Source: Odontocerum albicorne (Eukaryota > Arthropoda > Insecta > Trichoptera > Odontoceridae). From it: a stretch of DNA of 64,000 nucleotides. Location of the stretch: NCBI GenBank assembly GCA_949825065.1, contig OX463856.1, forward strand, positions 13,577,238-13,641,237, in the 5' to 3' direction. The stretch's first letter is position 1, and every line of letters begins with the position of its first letter. Shown here one piece after another: positions 45,600-57,809 of this stretch. Made by a program: the position numbers and the translations under genes. Below the pieces are notes generated by a model. The model worked only from the letters and a program-made list of their open reading frames with translations. It searched no databases and had not been told where the DNA came from.

Positions 45600-46529
45600 A
45601 GGAAATACTTAAGGAGCATAAAAAACTAATTATCGAATACCAAACCACGACAAAGACTGAATAGTAATATTTTGTGGTATTTATTTTTAAATTCCCATCT
45701 ATAAAACAACGGGAAACTTTTCGATTATTTATCTTAAATCTATAAAAGTTTAGAAAAACCACCCAATTAATTCTCGTAAAATATTGAATTATTTTTTACT
45801 AAAAGGTAAAAAATATCAGAGGAATTGCAAAAGGAAATAATCATGAAATTTATTATAAAGTTGTTGAAAAATATTTATTATCGATACATATTCGTGCTGA
45901 TAAAAACTTTTTCAAAGTCAAAGTTGAAGTAAAATTTTAGATGTAGCAGTATTCTAACGCAGGGTTCTAAAACTTTTCTACTCGCGATCGCTTTTTAAGA
46001 AAAAAATTCGAGAACATTTTAATTATTTGAAAAGAAAGATTTCGAGAATTTTCAAGATGGAGAAAGACATTGAAAGAATTGTTAATATATTTATTGACAA
46101 AAGATACGACACATAAGTGTCCATTACATAGTACAATAACAATGATAAATTAAAAAATGTCGTATCAATATCACTCAAAAAAGAAACTAACAATTCAGAA
46201 TACATAAATTTCAAAATGGGATTTACTATAAAACCAACGTATAATTCACAGAAAGTAAATACAAGGATAATAAAAAAATTATCTTATAAAATATAACACT
46301 TGAGAAGGATAACATGGAACCTCTTTCAAGGGAAATGTGGAATTTTACGAAAATTACAAAAGAACATACTTGATATGAAATAACATAACTGGTCTTGCAG
46401 TCAAGACCTAAGAATGAAGAATTGATATTTATTTATTATTTATTCCAGATCCTGAAAAGTTCCTACAAACCTTAGTTAACCATATCATTACATGTACACA
46501 ATTGAGAAGAAAATTTTAGCCTACAGAAC
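45600..46529. other. No gene seen
   Basis: CAGGGTTCTAAAACTTTTC near 45960 could be a hAT terminus; no partner end found. Confidence 0.4.
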
Positions 46530-46845
46530 ATCTTCTTCTTCCTCTTCTTTTAGGCATGTTGGCCAGTTATGGTTCTGCATCATCGTTTCCCTCTTGTGAC
46601 GTCAACTGCAAGCTGTCTTTCCATCTTTTGGGAGGTCGTCCTGGAGGTCTGCTTGCTTGGGTGATACAGTCCCTAGCCATTCTTACGGCTCTTGATTCCG
46701 CCATTCTGGGTACATATTCGTTCCAGAACCTTATTTTCTGTCGTCCCCATCTGATAATATCTTCAACTTCGCACATCATTTGGATTTCTGTGTTTCGTAC
46801 TCTATCACGAAGGGTTTTGCTAGCGATACTCATGAGTACTACATA
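46530..46845 (-). pseudogene. LINE 3' end, RTE-like
   Basis: The frame 46833-46567 stays open: TLRDRVRNTEIQMMCEVED, then RMAESRAVRMARDC, RPPGRPPKRWKDSLQ and LTSQE. The GRPPKRW block and the Lys/Arg-rich context are the C-terminus of a LINE polyprotein. The rest of the element is absent. Confidence 0.75.
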
Positions 46846-46849
46846 ACAT

Positions 46850-48025
46850 ACAATATAGAAAATAAATGTATTAGATAAAAAGGATTCTAATAGGACAGAA
46901 TATTATGATAAGGTTTTTTTCCATTGTTGGTTCCATAGCGTGAAATGATGGTCTGTCTCTAAGTGTTCGAGATATGAGATATGGCGTGTACAGCTTTGGG
47001 AAACGCTTTAACACCACGCTTTTTGGAAGGATATATCAAAATGTTTTTGTATATATGAACACCACGTACACACACTACAATACACACCACTTTGTATTAA
47101 ATTTCGTTCATAGATATATTTCGTATTAAATTTATAACATTTAATAACAAAATAACTGATCTTGTATTGGATCTACTAGAGTCTAGTAGATCGGTACCCT
47201 CGGTAGTCGTCTAGTAACTAGACGAACTACCGAGGGTAGATGTATCAAATTGTATCTCTAAAACCGCCTGATCATGCAACGGGCGTGGTTTGTGTCCATA
47301 TACGGTCTTCATCCCACAAAGTTGTACTGTATACAATAAAAGTGTATACATGATTCACTCGGGCGCTGCTTTAGCTGCCAGATATGATTTGTTTAATAAT
47401 AGTGAGCTGGAGTCTCGATCACGGGTGTCTAGGAAGATAATTCGCTCTCTAAACGGAGCTTGATAAAATTGTTCTTTGAATTAAAACGAAAAAAAATTGA
47501 CAAAGAGTCTATCAAACGATCTGAACTCATTTCATAACATCCTACCAATTGAAAAGTATCCCCACAAATAGGCAAACCCAGCTGTGAGGACATCAGATGT
47601 TTTTTTTAACACACACCTTTTTCTTTTTTTGGTACCCTTATTATTACCCTTATAGCAATCATTTTATGTTTTGTTTAAATATAGTAAAAAATATGACTTT
47701 CAAAGGCTTGGTAACATTTTATTCATTCTGTAGTGTAACAAATTTACTTAAACTTGAATGTGGAATTCAAATTCAATGAAACTAGGAATCCGGCACTTCT
47801 TTCAATTAACTTCTTTGGTGTCCCTTTTTTCTTAATTGTTATATCTTAGTGTCCCTTTTTATTTAATTGTTATATATTGGTGTCCCTTGTTCCTTTGTTG
47901 TTATATTTGACATCCGTTAAATCCAATCAAATTAAACGACATAAATTAATTAAATTAATCCTTAAAACAATGTCCCATGTTTTAATAGGATATGGCTTAG
48001 TCATGTAAACAAAGACTTTCAAAAA
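46850..48025. other. No gene seen apart from palindromes
   Basis: Contains the palindrome pair at 47170-47237 and three short repeats of TTGGTGTCCCTTTTTT-like units near 47816-47895. Confidence 0.45.
47170..47237. repeat. Two adjacent palindromes
   Basis: GATCTACTAG AGT CTAGTAGATC (47170-47192) is perfect. TACCCTCGGTAGTCGTCTAG and its complement (47195-47237) have arms of 21 bp with one extra base. Confidence 0.92.
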
Positions 48026-48759
48026 GCTCAATTTTATTAATCCACGTAGTCGTGGACAACATCGATTTCTGAAAGTTATTGAATTTAGTTTTCTCGTGTG
48101 AATTCTATCTTTCTCAATTGTTCGTGTTGAGGATATTATTATTAGTAAATTAGACATATCGATGGTGTAAAAATAAAGTCTTTCAAATTGAGCGTTTTTT
48201 TTTCAAATAATTTTTTTTTAATTCTTAATAAAACACACAATATGCTTTGATTTCAAAAAACTTTTTATTGGTCATTGAAATACGAGTATAATATATGCCA
48301 TTTAAACACAATATCCGCCAAATGTCTACCTCTCGCAGCTCCACAGATGTCCACTCTTTTGTCAAAATTTTCGATGACATTTTGGCATCATTGCTCAATT
48401 TTATTAATCCACGTAGTCGTGGACAACATCGATTTCTGAAAGTTATTGAATTTAGTTTTCTCGTGTGAATTCTATCTTTCTCAATTGTTCGTGTTGAGGA
48501 TATTATTATTAGTAAATTAGACATATCGATGGTGTAAAAATAAAGTCTTTCAAATTGAGCGTTTTTTTTTCAAATAATTTTTTTTTAATTCTTAACAAAA
48601 CACACAATATGCTTTGATTTCAAAAAACTTTTTATTGGTCATTGAAATACGAGTATAATATATGCCATTTAAACACAATATCCGCCAAATGTCTACCTCT
48701 CGCAGCTCCACAGATGTCCACTCTTTTGTCAAAATTTTCGATGACATTTTGGCATCATT
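48026..48759. repeat. 367-bp tandem duplication across a transposon end
   Basis: 48026-48392 and 48393-48759 are nearly identical; a T/C difference (TTCTTAATAAAAC against TTCTTAACAAAAC) is one of few changes. Each copy holds 150 bp of flank plus the first 217 bp of the transposon, so the duplication happened after insertion. The twin frames at 47927-48157 and 48225-48524 come from it. Confidence 0.88.
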
Positions 48760-49081
48760 GCGGTTCTAATTCACAAATAACGCAAATATTGTAATTTCGT
48801 CCTCAGCTCAGGAATTGATTGAGGGTCATTCTTATAGACCTGGATTTTCACGTAACCTCAGAGAAAATAGTCCAACGGTGTCAGATCATATGATTTTCGT
48901 TTCCGGAGGTTACAGTATATACAATAATTCTCAATTTGAACGCGTTGTTATATTGTATACGACTCCATTTTTATAAATGCCATACATTACACTTCTCAAA
49001 TGTCACAAGACCCAGGCAATTTGGCGACGCCATCTGTGTTTTATCTAAGAATTAAAAAAAAACGCTCAATTTGAAAGAACC
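48543..49081 (-). mobile_element. Internally deleted Tc1/mariner-type transposon
   Basis: The element is 539 bp and flanked by TA (48541-48542, 49082-49083). Inverted ends share CTTTCAAATTGAGCG followed by nine T. Minus strand carries an N-terminal scrap MESYTI and QRVQIENYCIYC, fused to SYDLTPLDYFL, GYVKIQVYKNDPQSI and CQNVIENFDKRVDICGAARG. The catalytic middle is deleted. Confidence 0.82.
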
Positions 49082-49083
49082 TA

Positions 49084-50109
49084 TATATATAGAAAACTGC
49101 AATTAGATGTGACATGCTGAAAGGGAGAAAGACATTTATAATTCAGTCAAGATCGTAGCGGCGCAAAGAGGGCACTCAAAGAAAATGTCGTCAAAGTTTT
49201 TTTTCTTTCTATCTCACACGCGCATGTAAGGCTTCCTTTTATACGGATTTCATCAAATTAGAGTCCTATCATACATTGGCATATTCTTATCTTGCATATA
49301 ATAGACGCAATTCGTTTAGACATTATTTTATAGAACCAAGACTTGGTAGGATTTTGGATTTTATTGTAGACAGCCCCCTTCTTGCTAATAGATAGCTACT
49401 AAGCCTTTTACCAACTGGTAAGCAAAGAGTTTTTCCGACTGTAATATAATTTTCTATTTTTCCACGGTGAAGAGGACTTCACATAAAAATTACATTTTCG
49501 TTTTAATTCCAAAAAAATAAGAGAGGAATCCCTGATTTTGCTTACAATTAAATATCGGCCTAAATCGAGATGTTGCAGGATAGTGTCCTTACTGTAATAA
49601 GAGAGTTTGAGAAAATCACAAAAACCTGAAAATCGGATAATGCATAGAATTCAAGCGCTTTCGTTTATGCGAAAGAAGCATACTTGAGAACGAACCATCG
49701 AAAATTAATTGAACTACCAAAGAAGGAAAAACATGATGGTCAACGGTGGTAGATTTTTTGTCTGTGTTATTTTGACCGTTTTTATATCTACTAATATAAA
49801 TACGACATATAGAAAATAAAACGATACAAATAAATACTGAACAGTTTTATTTATTTATATGGCACCCTTTAGTAAATTTGAATTGCCGATTCGAAGATGT
49901 TAAACAACGAGGCTGGGAAACACTTTCTCAGTATTTTGAGTTTATTCATTCAGTCGTATGTTATAACCCATCAACATATCCTGATTGATGATGTCGACAT
50001 ATCGAAAAGCGTAGATGTGAGACAATGTTTTCAGTCCCATTAATAATGATCTGTGCTTACCCGAGCTTTTGGGTAAGCACATAGCTCACGGTTTGTTATC
50101 GCACATGCT
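49084..50109. other. No gene seen
   Basis: Unrecognised intron DNA. Confidence 0.5.
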
Positions 50110-50245
50110 GGAAATACTACGAGATAGTTATTGTACGGTAGGACTGTTGTCATAAATACTACGAGATCGTCATTGTACGGTAGGACTGTTGTCATAAATA
50201 CTGCGAGATCGTCATTGTACGGTAGGACTGTTGTCATAAATACGC
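50110..50245. repeat. 42-bp tandem repeat, about three copies
   Basis: Unit ACTACGAGATCGTCATTGTA, then CGGTAGGACTGTTGTCATAA. The 42-bp period gives open frames on both strands (50131-50331, 50297-50040), not genes. Confidence 0.88.
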
Positions 50246-50939
50246 AAATCGAAGTGAGATATCGAGTTGACTTAGCAACTGTTCTGTCGATGGCCATTTC
50301 GATGACTTGGTTTAGAGTAAACTCAGTTTAAGATACAAAATTTGTTCTTCCTACGCAAATTTTGTGAGTTAGGAATATGTTTTGAGAATGTTAAGATTGC
50401 CTCTTAAAATTCAATCCGGGGGTTCAATAAATTCTTGTGCAAATAACGTTTCTCGTAATTCAAGTTGAAAATACTTTGCACAAATAACGTCAACCTCTTG
50501 CTTTGATTTCAAGTTACATATAAGTTACTAACATGTATAAATTCTGTACTCATGAGACCAAGTTATCAAATGAAAAATTCAGTGGTGTAGCACTATGCCA
50601 AGCATAGAAATTAAAAAAAAAACGTTCTTTATCTTAAGTGAAAATTTAAATCTGAGGTCCAGAAGGAATCAAATCAACCTGTCTAAAGTTGAAAAATGGG
50701 CATCTTACCAAATATGCCACGGAGGTCGCCTAGAGCGAGCGGGTGAGTTGCCATTTTTTTAATTAAATTAATTTTACACTAAAATTTAAACTGAGCTGAA
50801 ACTGCGACATATGACTTAATATTTTTTTGTTCAAATATTATCTGTACTATATCACACTTTCGTTGACTTCTTTCAACCAACTAGAAAGATATTAATGAGG
50901 CCTTTAATGAAAATAAACTTTTAATTCTTTTTTGAAAAG

Positions 50940-50975
50940 TCTGGGTTCCAATAGGAACCGAACACGCCACCGTGG
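50940..50975 (-). mobile_element. SINE fragment beside a LINE end
   Basis: Minus strand GTTCGGTTCCTATTGGAACC then CAGACTTTTC resembles B box plus body of the SINE. Confidence 0.45.
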
Positions 50976-51445
50976 GTTTTTTTTTTCTGGGTTACAATCC
51001 TAGGATTGGTATGCACCAAGCACTCGATCCCTCCTCTCATCTCTGTTGTCCGCTAGTCCCTTCATCTCCTGGTAGCTGCCACAGCGCACATCCCGGATCA
51101 CCCGGTCCATGTAGCTATATCAAGGGCGGCCTCTATGGTTATTGCCTTCAATCATTCCCTCGACGATGTTAAGGAGCAGGCCTGGGTGCCTGATGTTATG
51201 GCCTTTCCAACTGGATCGTTGTTGGGCAACTCTATTTAGGAGTTGCCTTGTTTTTCCAATCCCGCTCAGTACCTCGTCGTTTTAGATGTGATCTGACCAA
51301 TGAATCCTGGCCATACGCCTGTAGCCCCACATCTCAAAGGCAGCCAGACGTCCGGACTCGCTCTGGCTGATGGTCCACGTTTCGCAGCCATAGAGCAGCA
51401 CACTCCAGACAAGAGTTTTCACTAAATTCTTCCTAGCATTGATAT
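50975..51445 (-). pseudogene. LINE 3' end with thumb region
   Basis: Read on the minus strand: ARKNLVKTLVWSVLLYGCET, then SESGRLAAFEMWGYRRMARI and later GMIEGNNHRGRP. These are the YGCETW and GRP blocks of an RTE-type reverse-transcriptase C-terminus. The region is GC-richer than the intron around it. It abuts a SINE-like piece at 50940-50975. Confidence 0.78.
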
Positions 51446-52319
51446 CAATGTTAGGAGATTCAAATATTTAGTCTTTTCTTTTGAATATTTGGTCTATTCG
51501 AATACATTGTACTGTATACTTCTCTTCTATAACGTAAGATTACCTAATAAAACAGTATCGTAATCGTATAAGTGAGGTAGGTTCCCATACAATGGCATTA
51601 ATGATATCCAAGTTATATTCTTATTTTAATTATGAATAAACTTTACTTATAAAACATATCATCATGACATACTTATTTGACCTTCGTTGCATTAATATAT
51701 TTTCCACGTATTTTTTCTTTAATTTTGTTTCTCCAAAAACTTTAATAACTTGTTAGTTAAATTATTACTTTAAAATAATGATGTTACGCCACTGGTCAAG
51801 AAACAATAAGTATACAACATATTAAATAGTTTCTACAACGACATGATGAACATAAATCTTATACCAGTGATCATCCTTGGGGGTTCCTTTTCTAAGGTTT
51901 CAGACGATAAGAGAAGCTCTAGTCCTCACCTTATGTTACAACTAAGATATGGAAACAGTGTCTATCAAAGTTGATGTCCAAGTTTAACCTAAGTCGAGGA
52001 GATAGATATGTCAAAGGATCAAGTTTATGGTTTGGTATTCTCGAAGGATTTAATTTATAGCATCTTCAATACTTATCTATATAAATTACAACCTTAATTG
52101 TAAATAAACTTAACGTTTTCAAAGTTCTACGAAATGAATGTTAAGACATGACAATATGATAGACGATACCATACGAGAGAAGTAAGTTGTTGATTGTGAT
52201 GTGACATGTGCGAATATTGATTTATTGGGTACCAGCTGTTGTTGTACTGGGTGACTTTAAATAATGTTTACTTTGGAAAAAAAAATTATAAATCATTTAA
52301 CAACGTTTGGATTTAATTT
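51446..52319. other. No gene seen
   Basis: AT-rich; nothing recognised. Confidence 0.5.
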
Positions 52320-52445
52320 TGTAATTTGTTTAGTCAAAAAACGTTTATTCCACTTTGTATAACGGTATAACCTAACCGATTTTAAGGTTTCCATCTCATT
52401 ATCAGGAGAGCATAAACAAGGCTGAATTGTATTCGAACTCATACC
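52320..52445 (-). repeat. Repeat E fragment
   Basis: CCGATTTTAAGGTTTCCATC and GAGAGCATAAACAAGGCTG match E. It lies within the frame 52293-52607, which is therefore not a gene. Confidence 0.6.
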
Positions 52446-52739
52446 GACATACACGTTTCTAACGGTAAACAATTGGGTTGGAAAAAAGCAGGAGACACCC
52501 ATAGCAAGCCACAGTGAGATATTGAGAATGTATGTATTTGTCAGATAATTTGTGCATGCCGTCGTGACTTGCAATATATCACAATTCTCGTACGTTTTCG
52601 CATGCATGGGCCAGCTGACTTTCGATACTAGCTCGTGCGAAGGCCGCGCATAAGGAACATTTCACAGCACGCATATCAACAAAACATCAAAGTATGTCAA
52701 AACATAAAAAAATAAACAAATACACCATATGTTTTGGGT

Positions 52740-53390
52740 GACGCATACATCCGATACATACACGACTTTTAAGGTATCGTTACGAAAAAATCCAGTGGGG
52801 ACTAATCAAGGCTTTGTGGTCAAAGAAGTCTTCGGGGTTATATCTCTGGAATCACTTCCAAATAGGTATTGGACGTGTGACAAGTAGGACCTATCATGTT
52901 CAAACCACGTTCGAATTGAAACCCAGAAATTCTTGCAATTTTACAGCCAAAAACTCTCAACGTTTGAATGTAACGCTCCGAATTAACTGTTATTGATTGG
53001 CCTCGAGCCGATGATTCCCGATGCTGACATGGCTGCTCAAACTGTTACTCGTGCACAATGGAGTGGTCTTTGGTGTTTCAACCTTGGGTTTTATCATTCC
53101 AATAGTGACAGTTTTATTGATTGACACAGCTATTCTAATGCAAATGTGCTTCGTCTGAAAAAAGTATGTTGTTGAATTCGGAGGACTGTTCGAAACCTTT
53201 TGCTGTGAAATACAGTCTTGTAACAAAGCCTGCTTTATTTAAATCCTGAACAAGTTGAGTTTTATAATGATGGAGTTTTAAGTCAAGCAATAAAATTGCA
53301 TCCTTCCCCCATCATGCGTTCTCGAGTAATGAAAGAAACCAAGGTGTACTTTATTCTAGGCCAGCTTGTATTGAGCTTTAACACGGTCTT
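52740..53390 (-). pseudogene. Tc1/mariner-type transposase, decayed
   Basis: Minus strand, several frames: LKLHHYKTQLVQDLNKAGF, then RLYFTAKGFEQ, ILFSDEAHLH (first catalytic Asp block), NCHYWN, ARVTV and SASGIIG, later GPTCHTSNTYL and SPLDFFV. The order is that of a full transposase of the same type as 25390-25735. Many stops make it dead. It is the most complete copy of this type here. Confidence 0.78.
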
Positions 53391-54059
53391 TGCAAATCGA
53401 ACCCAATAAATAAATAATGACTTTATTGGTATCAATATAGTATATAATTGGTTATTCTACATATAATCACACATATATGGTCAAGCAATGAAAATAAATA
53501 TATTTGAAAGCTATCAAAAGATCTGGGTTTATAGGAGGGTGAACCCGGCCACGAGGATTATTTTCAGGTCATACATTAAAAAAAAATCTTTGTAAAATAT
53601 ACCAAGTTCAAATATAATTGACGTGTTTAATGTTTTTTTTCCCATGATAATTTTGAATGGCTGTCTCTTGTGAAGTTTTTTTTATAAATTTAAAACGATT
53701 AAAAATTATTGGTCATTAGTTTCTGGAAATACATTTGATTTAATGGCAGCAAGTAAGCGGTATTAAAATGGATGAAAGCAATAACTCTCGCTTCACATCG
53801 ACATTTTAGGCAAAAAAAATGTGTACGTAATTCTTTATACGTGAAATAAAATATTATGTTTTAATAATTTGATAATGTTATACACACATTTGCCAAAGGC
53901 TATACTCGTACACAAATTTATTACTTAAGGGCTAAAGGACTAAATATTGGATTGAAATGTAAATTTCCAATTACATACTCGTATGCCGACTTTCATTTGT
54001 GATTCAACCATCGTAATACATTATATATAAATTGTTATATTAGGTTATTCGGAAACTGA
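53391..54059. other. No gene seen
   Basis: A short match to repeat C (CATTTGCCAAAGGCTATAC) lies at 53887-53905. Confidence 0.45.
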
Positions 54060-54294
54060 TTTTGTATTTTTAGGTCAAATTTTAACGCAATATTGCACCA
54101 AATGCTCATGGACGGTGGTTTTTTGTAATATCTCAGCAATGTTGAATGTTGGAGAACGATAATTTTTCTCGATAAAAGCCTTGATTTGGTCGTCATCAGT
54201 GGTAATTAGCCTTTTAGAGCTGACACCATATTTGATTATTACAGAGTTTTCAAACAGCTGACACCATATTTGATCATTACAGAGTTTTCAAACA
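54060..54294 (-). pseudogene. mariner transposase N-terminal scrap
   Basis: Minus strand SSKRLITTDDDQIKAFIEKN then NIAEILQKTTVHEHLVQY, the second helix-turn-helix of a mariner transposase. A 39-bp piece (54217-54255) is repeated next to it (54256-54294). Confidence 0.65.
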
Positions 54295-54858
54295 GCATTT
54301 AACATAAATGATTGCTTACTACATTGTCGCCATATACTGTACAATTGATGTTTTTTATTTGTATTACATTTTTCCATTTGCGGTTTTAAAAAAGCATCAA
54401 GCATCGGATACACCAATTATATGTTTTTCATCTAATAATGACGCAAAAATGCTTAAGCAATTTGAGTTAATAATATTTCATTATAATATACATACAGCAT
54501 GTTTGAAATAAAGTTAGCAAAGACATTTTTAATCTAACGACATCTATTCGAGAAATACGAAACTACAATACTTATAGCACATATTATTTTGTGCGGTACT
54601 AATGAGTTTCGAACAATATTCTTAGCCAATGTCTTAGTTTATCCATACAGTATATTCATGAGGTTCGCGATAATTTTTTGATCAACTATCAATCCAAAAT
54701 ATTCACAGTATTATCTTCTACATCGAGTTGTTAACATTTCCAATTTATTTGTTTTTGTGTAGATACATATTTCAAGTCGCGAAAATAAACAAGCGAAATT
54801 TATCATGAAATTTCCCAAAGTGAACCAGGAAACAATAAAAAAAAATAGCTTAACTTAC
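54295..54858. other. Intron just downstream of the first exon found
   Basis: No repeat recognised; short chance frames only. Confidence 0.5.
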
Positions 54859-54961
54859 CAACTTATCCTGCAAAGATGTCACTCTACAATCAAGGTTAGC
54901 ATCGGCTTCAGTATCCACTGTGACTGTGGACCCTGGAGATTCAAACCGTGGACCACCAAAT
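54859..54961 (-). CDS. Exon: first part of Ig domain 1 (Dpr / zig-8-like)
   Basis: This 103-bp internal exon is read on the minus strand. It follows a pyrimidine-rich TTTTTCAG acceptor and ends at a TTG|GTAAGT donor. Its first base completes a codon from an unseen upstream exon; 34 full codons follow, beginning FGGPRFESPGSTVTV. It holds strands A to B of an Ig fold, with the first canonical cysteine in ANLDCRV and a following SLQDKL. It ends in phase 0, which fits the exon at 24083 starting with VLWVRR. No other reading frame gives this pattern. The protein should be a neuronal adhesion or recognition molecule, by family. The next intron (24084-54858) is unusually long and contains the LTR retrotransposon. 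Confidence 0.88.
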
Positions 54962-55199
54962 CTGAAAAAGGAATTATTTTGAACAAGTTATAATAATTCA
55001 ATGGGGCATAAAAGACACAGCTGTTCATTGAACAGTCTTATTGTAGTTTTACAATACTTATTGTAAGGCATGTGCTTAAAATAAGTGTAAAATAAATTTC
55101 AGTTAGTTATTTAGATGCCAAAAGATATGGTATCGATAAAATATGTGATTCATTATTTTTTAAGTTCAATTTTTAATAGTTTTATTCAAAGATTTTCAA

Positions 55200-55370
55200 T
55201 GAAGACGCCTAAGCGCAATGGGGCTCCGCCATTAATTCCCAGGAGCTCACAGGGTATTTGCCACTGCCTTCCTATCCTAACATCATAGTGGATTTGAATC
55301 CTGAGTTAGACCACCCTAGAGGAAAGTTTGTTTTTTAAATGGCTCTATATAAATTGTTTTATTATTATTA
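55200..55370 (-). repeat. Dispersed repeat C fragment, reversed
   Basis: TAGTGGATTTGAATCCTGAG and ACCCTAGAGGAAAGT are the reverse complement of the copy at 23080-23135. Pieces at 56730-56815 and 42765-42860 are alike. Confidence 0.55.
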
Positions 55371-57541
55371 TTATTGGATTCCAGGGCACCATAATAGAAT
55401 GCACTGACGTACGGTATCATCGATAGGACAGGATCTTTAAAAAGTTAAATGTGTTAAAATTTCGCTGTATGAAAGCAACATGCACATTTTTAAATTGGTC
55501 AGATAGGCCTTAAGAAAAAAACATGTTGCTTTAGAAAATAGAAATTAATAACGACGGTGACAAAAAATCTTTTCTATGACTGTAGGGATTTGTGAAGTTC
55601 AAATAGAATCAAGATCTGTTCAAGGTCTAATCTACATCTGCTTTTATGTCAGTAAAGAAAGAGAATCCCATTGAGCTGTTGACATAATATTTGGATGTCA
55701 ATAAAGAACTGATTGAGATTTGGATGTCAATAAAGATAAATATCCTTTGATTTCAAGATTTCAGAAACTGCACGGTGAACAACCCCCATACCCATCATAT
55801 TATTATTTATGTTTTTCGACACCGTGAAAAAAATTAAACACAAAGGATACAACGAAACAAAAATATTTGAAAGTCTCTGACAAAGTCTATACTTTTAAGT
55901 AACATACTAATTGATTACCCAAGTATAACTAAATATGGTATATTCGAAAATGTTCGAACTCGTAAGAGTACAATACGAAATTGTATAATAAACCCACGAT
56001 GTGTCACAATGACTTCCGACTTCCTAAAACTAAAGTTTGGATAATTTATACACGAGTTTTTTTAATTTTTTTAATAAAGTACCAAAAAGTATTAAAGAAG
56101 TCAACAGCATCCAGGGTTTTTTTTATCAGCGTGTTTTTTATGTTGAGGATAAATTTAAATATTTTCGAAATGAAGTTGTCGGATGTAAACTGACAGACGT
56201 TAATTGTTTTTTTAAACTAAATATCCATACAACTCTCAAACATGATTTCCTTTTTCTCGTATTTCTTAACTTTCCCTCAGTTAACTTTTCTCAAACTATC
56301 TCCTTCCACTCTCTCCTCCGTCTACCTCTTCCTCATTCTCCATGGAGTTCAGATAAATATATTTGTTTAGTATTTATAGTATTCGCAACTCACTCTCTCT
56401 ATGTGACCAAATTATTTCAAAATTCCTTTCTTAATTCGACTTATAACATCCATCTATAGTAAACAGCTATTTTTTATCTTATCATTTCGTACCCTATCAA
56501 AAATTATAATTCAAAATGTATTTTTACAACATTTATCCAACTATCATATCTTCCTTTCAATTACCACACTTCAATTCTATACAACAAGGTAACATTAGTC
56601 TTCTCATAGCCGAGGACAAAGAATATAAACGAAAAAATCGCCACAAATATAACAATTGGAAATATTTTAGCTATCACTTTCCTATCCTTACACTTATTTT
56701 TTTTTGTTTCATTTTTAATCTATCAAAAATAGATGGTTCTAATCCAAAGTAAGAGCACCCTTGGGGAAAGTCTACTCTCAAACAGCGCTTTATAAATTAT
56801 CCTTTAATTATTCTTATAAGTATCCTAGAAAAATAGTAAAGTGCATTTTTGTCCGTTTTTGTTTTTTGTTTAAAAAAATTAGTATAATTTAAATTTTATC
56901 GATAAATGCACCTGTCATTCGAGAAGAGAAGCACAGCACACGTTCGAATCAATGACATTCTGCAAGGCAATCAAAATACTATGCAATTAACTTATATGTA
57001 TGTAAAATTTTACCTATCAACATGGCATACATTTAAATTGTACCTATCATTTTTCATCCAAAAAAACATTGAATGTTTTTTTTAACTTTTTTATGCCAAG
57101 GTGATGGTACTTAAGTGATACTGTGAAGCTAAATCTTTAATCGTAGAATATGACGAAAAACATTCTTCGTAGACAATTATCTATCAGTATTTTCCTTATT
57201 TTGAAAGCAGCTTGATAATCGCACGATATTAAACGTATAATATTCAGTATATATCGAAACGACACGTCTTCTACAGGCTTTAGTTGACCTATTACTGAGA
57301 GTAGAAATATCAAATTTTAACTTGAACGTCGCCCGACTGTGCGATAGACGTGGTAGTGTTTTCTATTTATACAAACTCGACATTATTCATGCCGGATTTT
57401 TTAAAACCCTAATGATACGTTGTGAGCTGTTGTATAATTGTTATTGCGATATGTAAAGATCACTGAAGTTTTATTTATTTTGTCAATAAATAAAATAAGC
57501 GAAACGTGTTTAGGCAGTTATTCTATCGCACGTTTCAATAA
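55371..57541. other. No gene seen
   Basis: Plus-strand frames 56037-56459 (140 codons) and 56516-56752 are Phe-, Ser- and Leu-rich. They resemble the antisense of LINE family A in composition but lack its landmarks. Confidence 0.4.
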
Positions 57542-57787
57542 ATGGAGAAGTATGAATTTTCAACAGAAGAACATTAAGCAAATGAATCAATAAAACCCAA
57601 AGATTTAAATGCGAGTGGAATAAATGAAGTAGGGGAAAATTCATTATCAAGTCTGTTCGATGTTTACCAAAGTGCATTCTCTTCCCTTTCCGATGTTCCC
57701 GTCCAACCGCAATCGTCCAATAATATCGGTACGGTAGGTTCTCGTATCCCGGCTGCTACTTCGGAAGCGGAGGCGTCTAGCACTTAA
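57542..57787 (+). pseudogene. Coding-like frame of unknown origin, one stop
   Basis: Eighty-one codons and a stop, with codon 12 already TAA. The frame reads MEKYEFSTEEH, stop, then DLNASGINEVGENSLSSLFD and FSSLSDVPVQPQSSNN, ending AEASST. Ser- and Pro-rich and more GC-rich than its flanks, it looks like protein code, but I recognise no family. It ends 23 bp before the hAT-like MITE. Confidence 0.4.
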
Positions 57788-57809
57788 TTTTAATTTTAAG
57801 CCCATAGCT

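Noticed and set aside
47927..48524. Pair of nearly identical minus-strand frames
   Set aside because: Products of the 367-bp tandem duplication; they read decayed transposon sequence out of frame.
52293..52607. 104-codon minus-strand frame
   Set aside because: Its second half is repeat E and its first half is decayed sequence next to a dead transposase.
56037..56459. 140-codon plus-strand frame
   Set aside because: Low-complexity Phe/Ser/Leu composition typical of antisense repeat DNA; no domain recognised.
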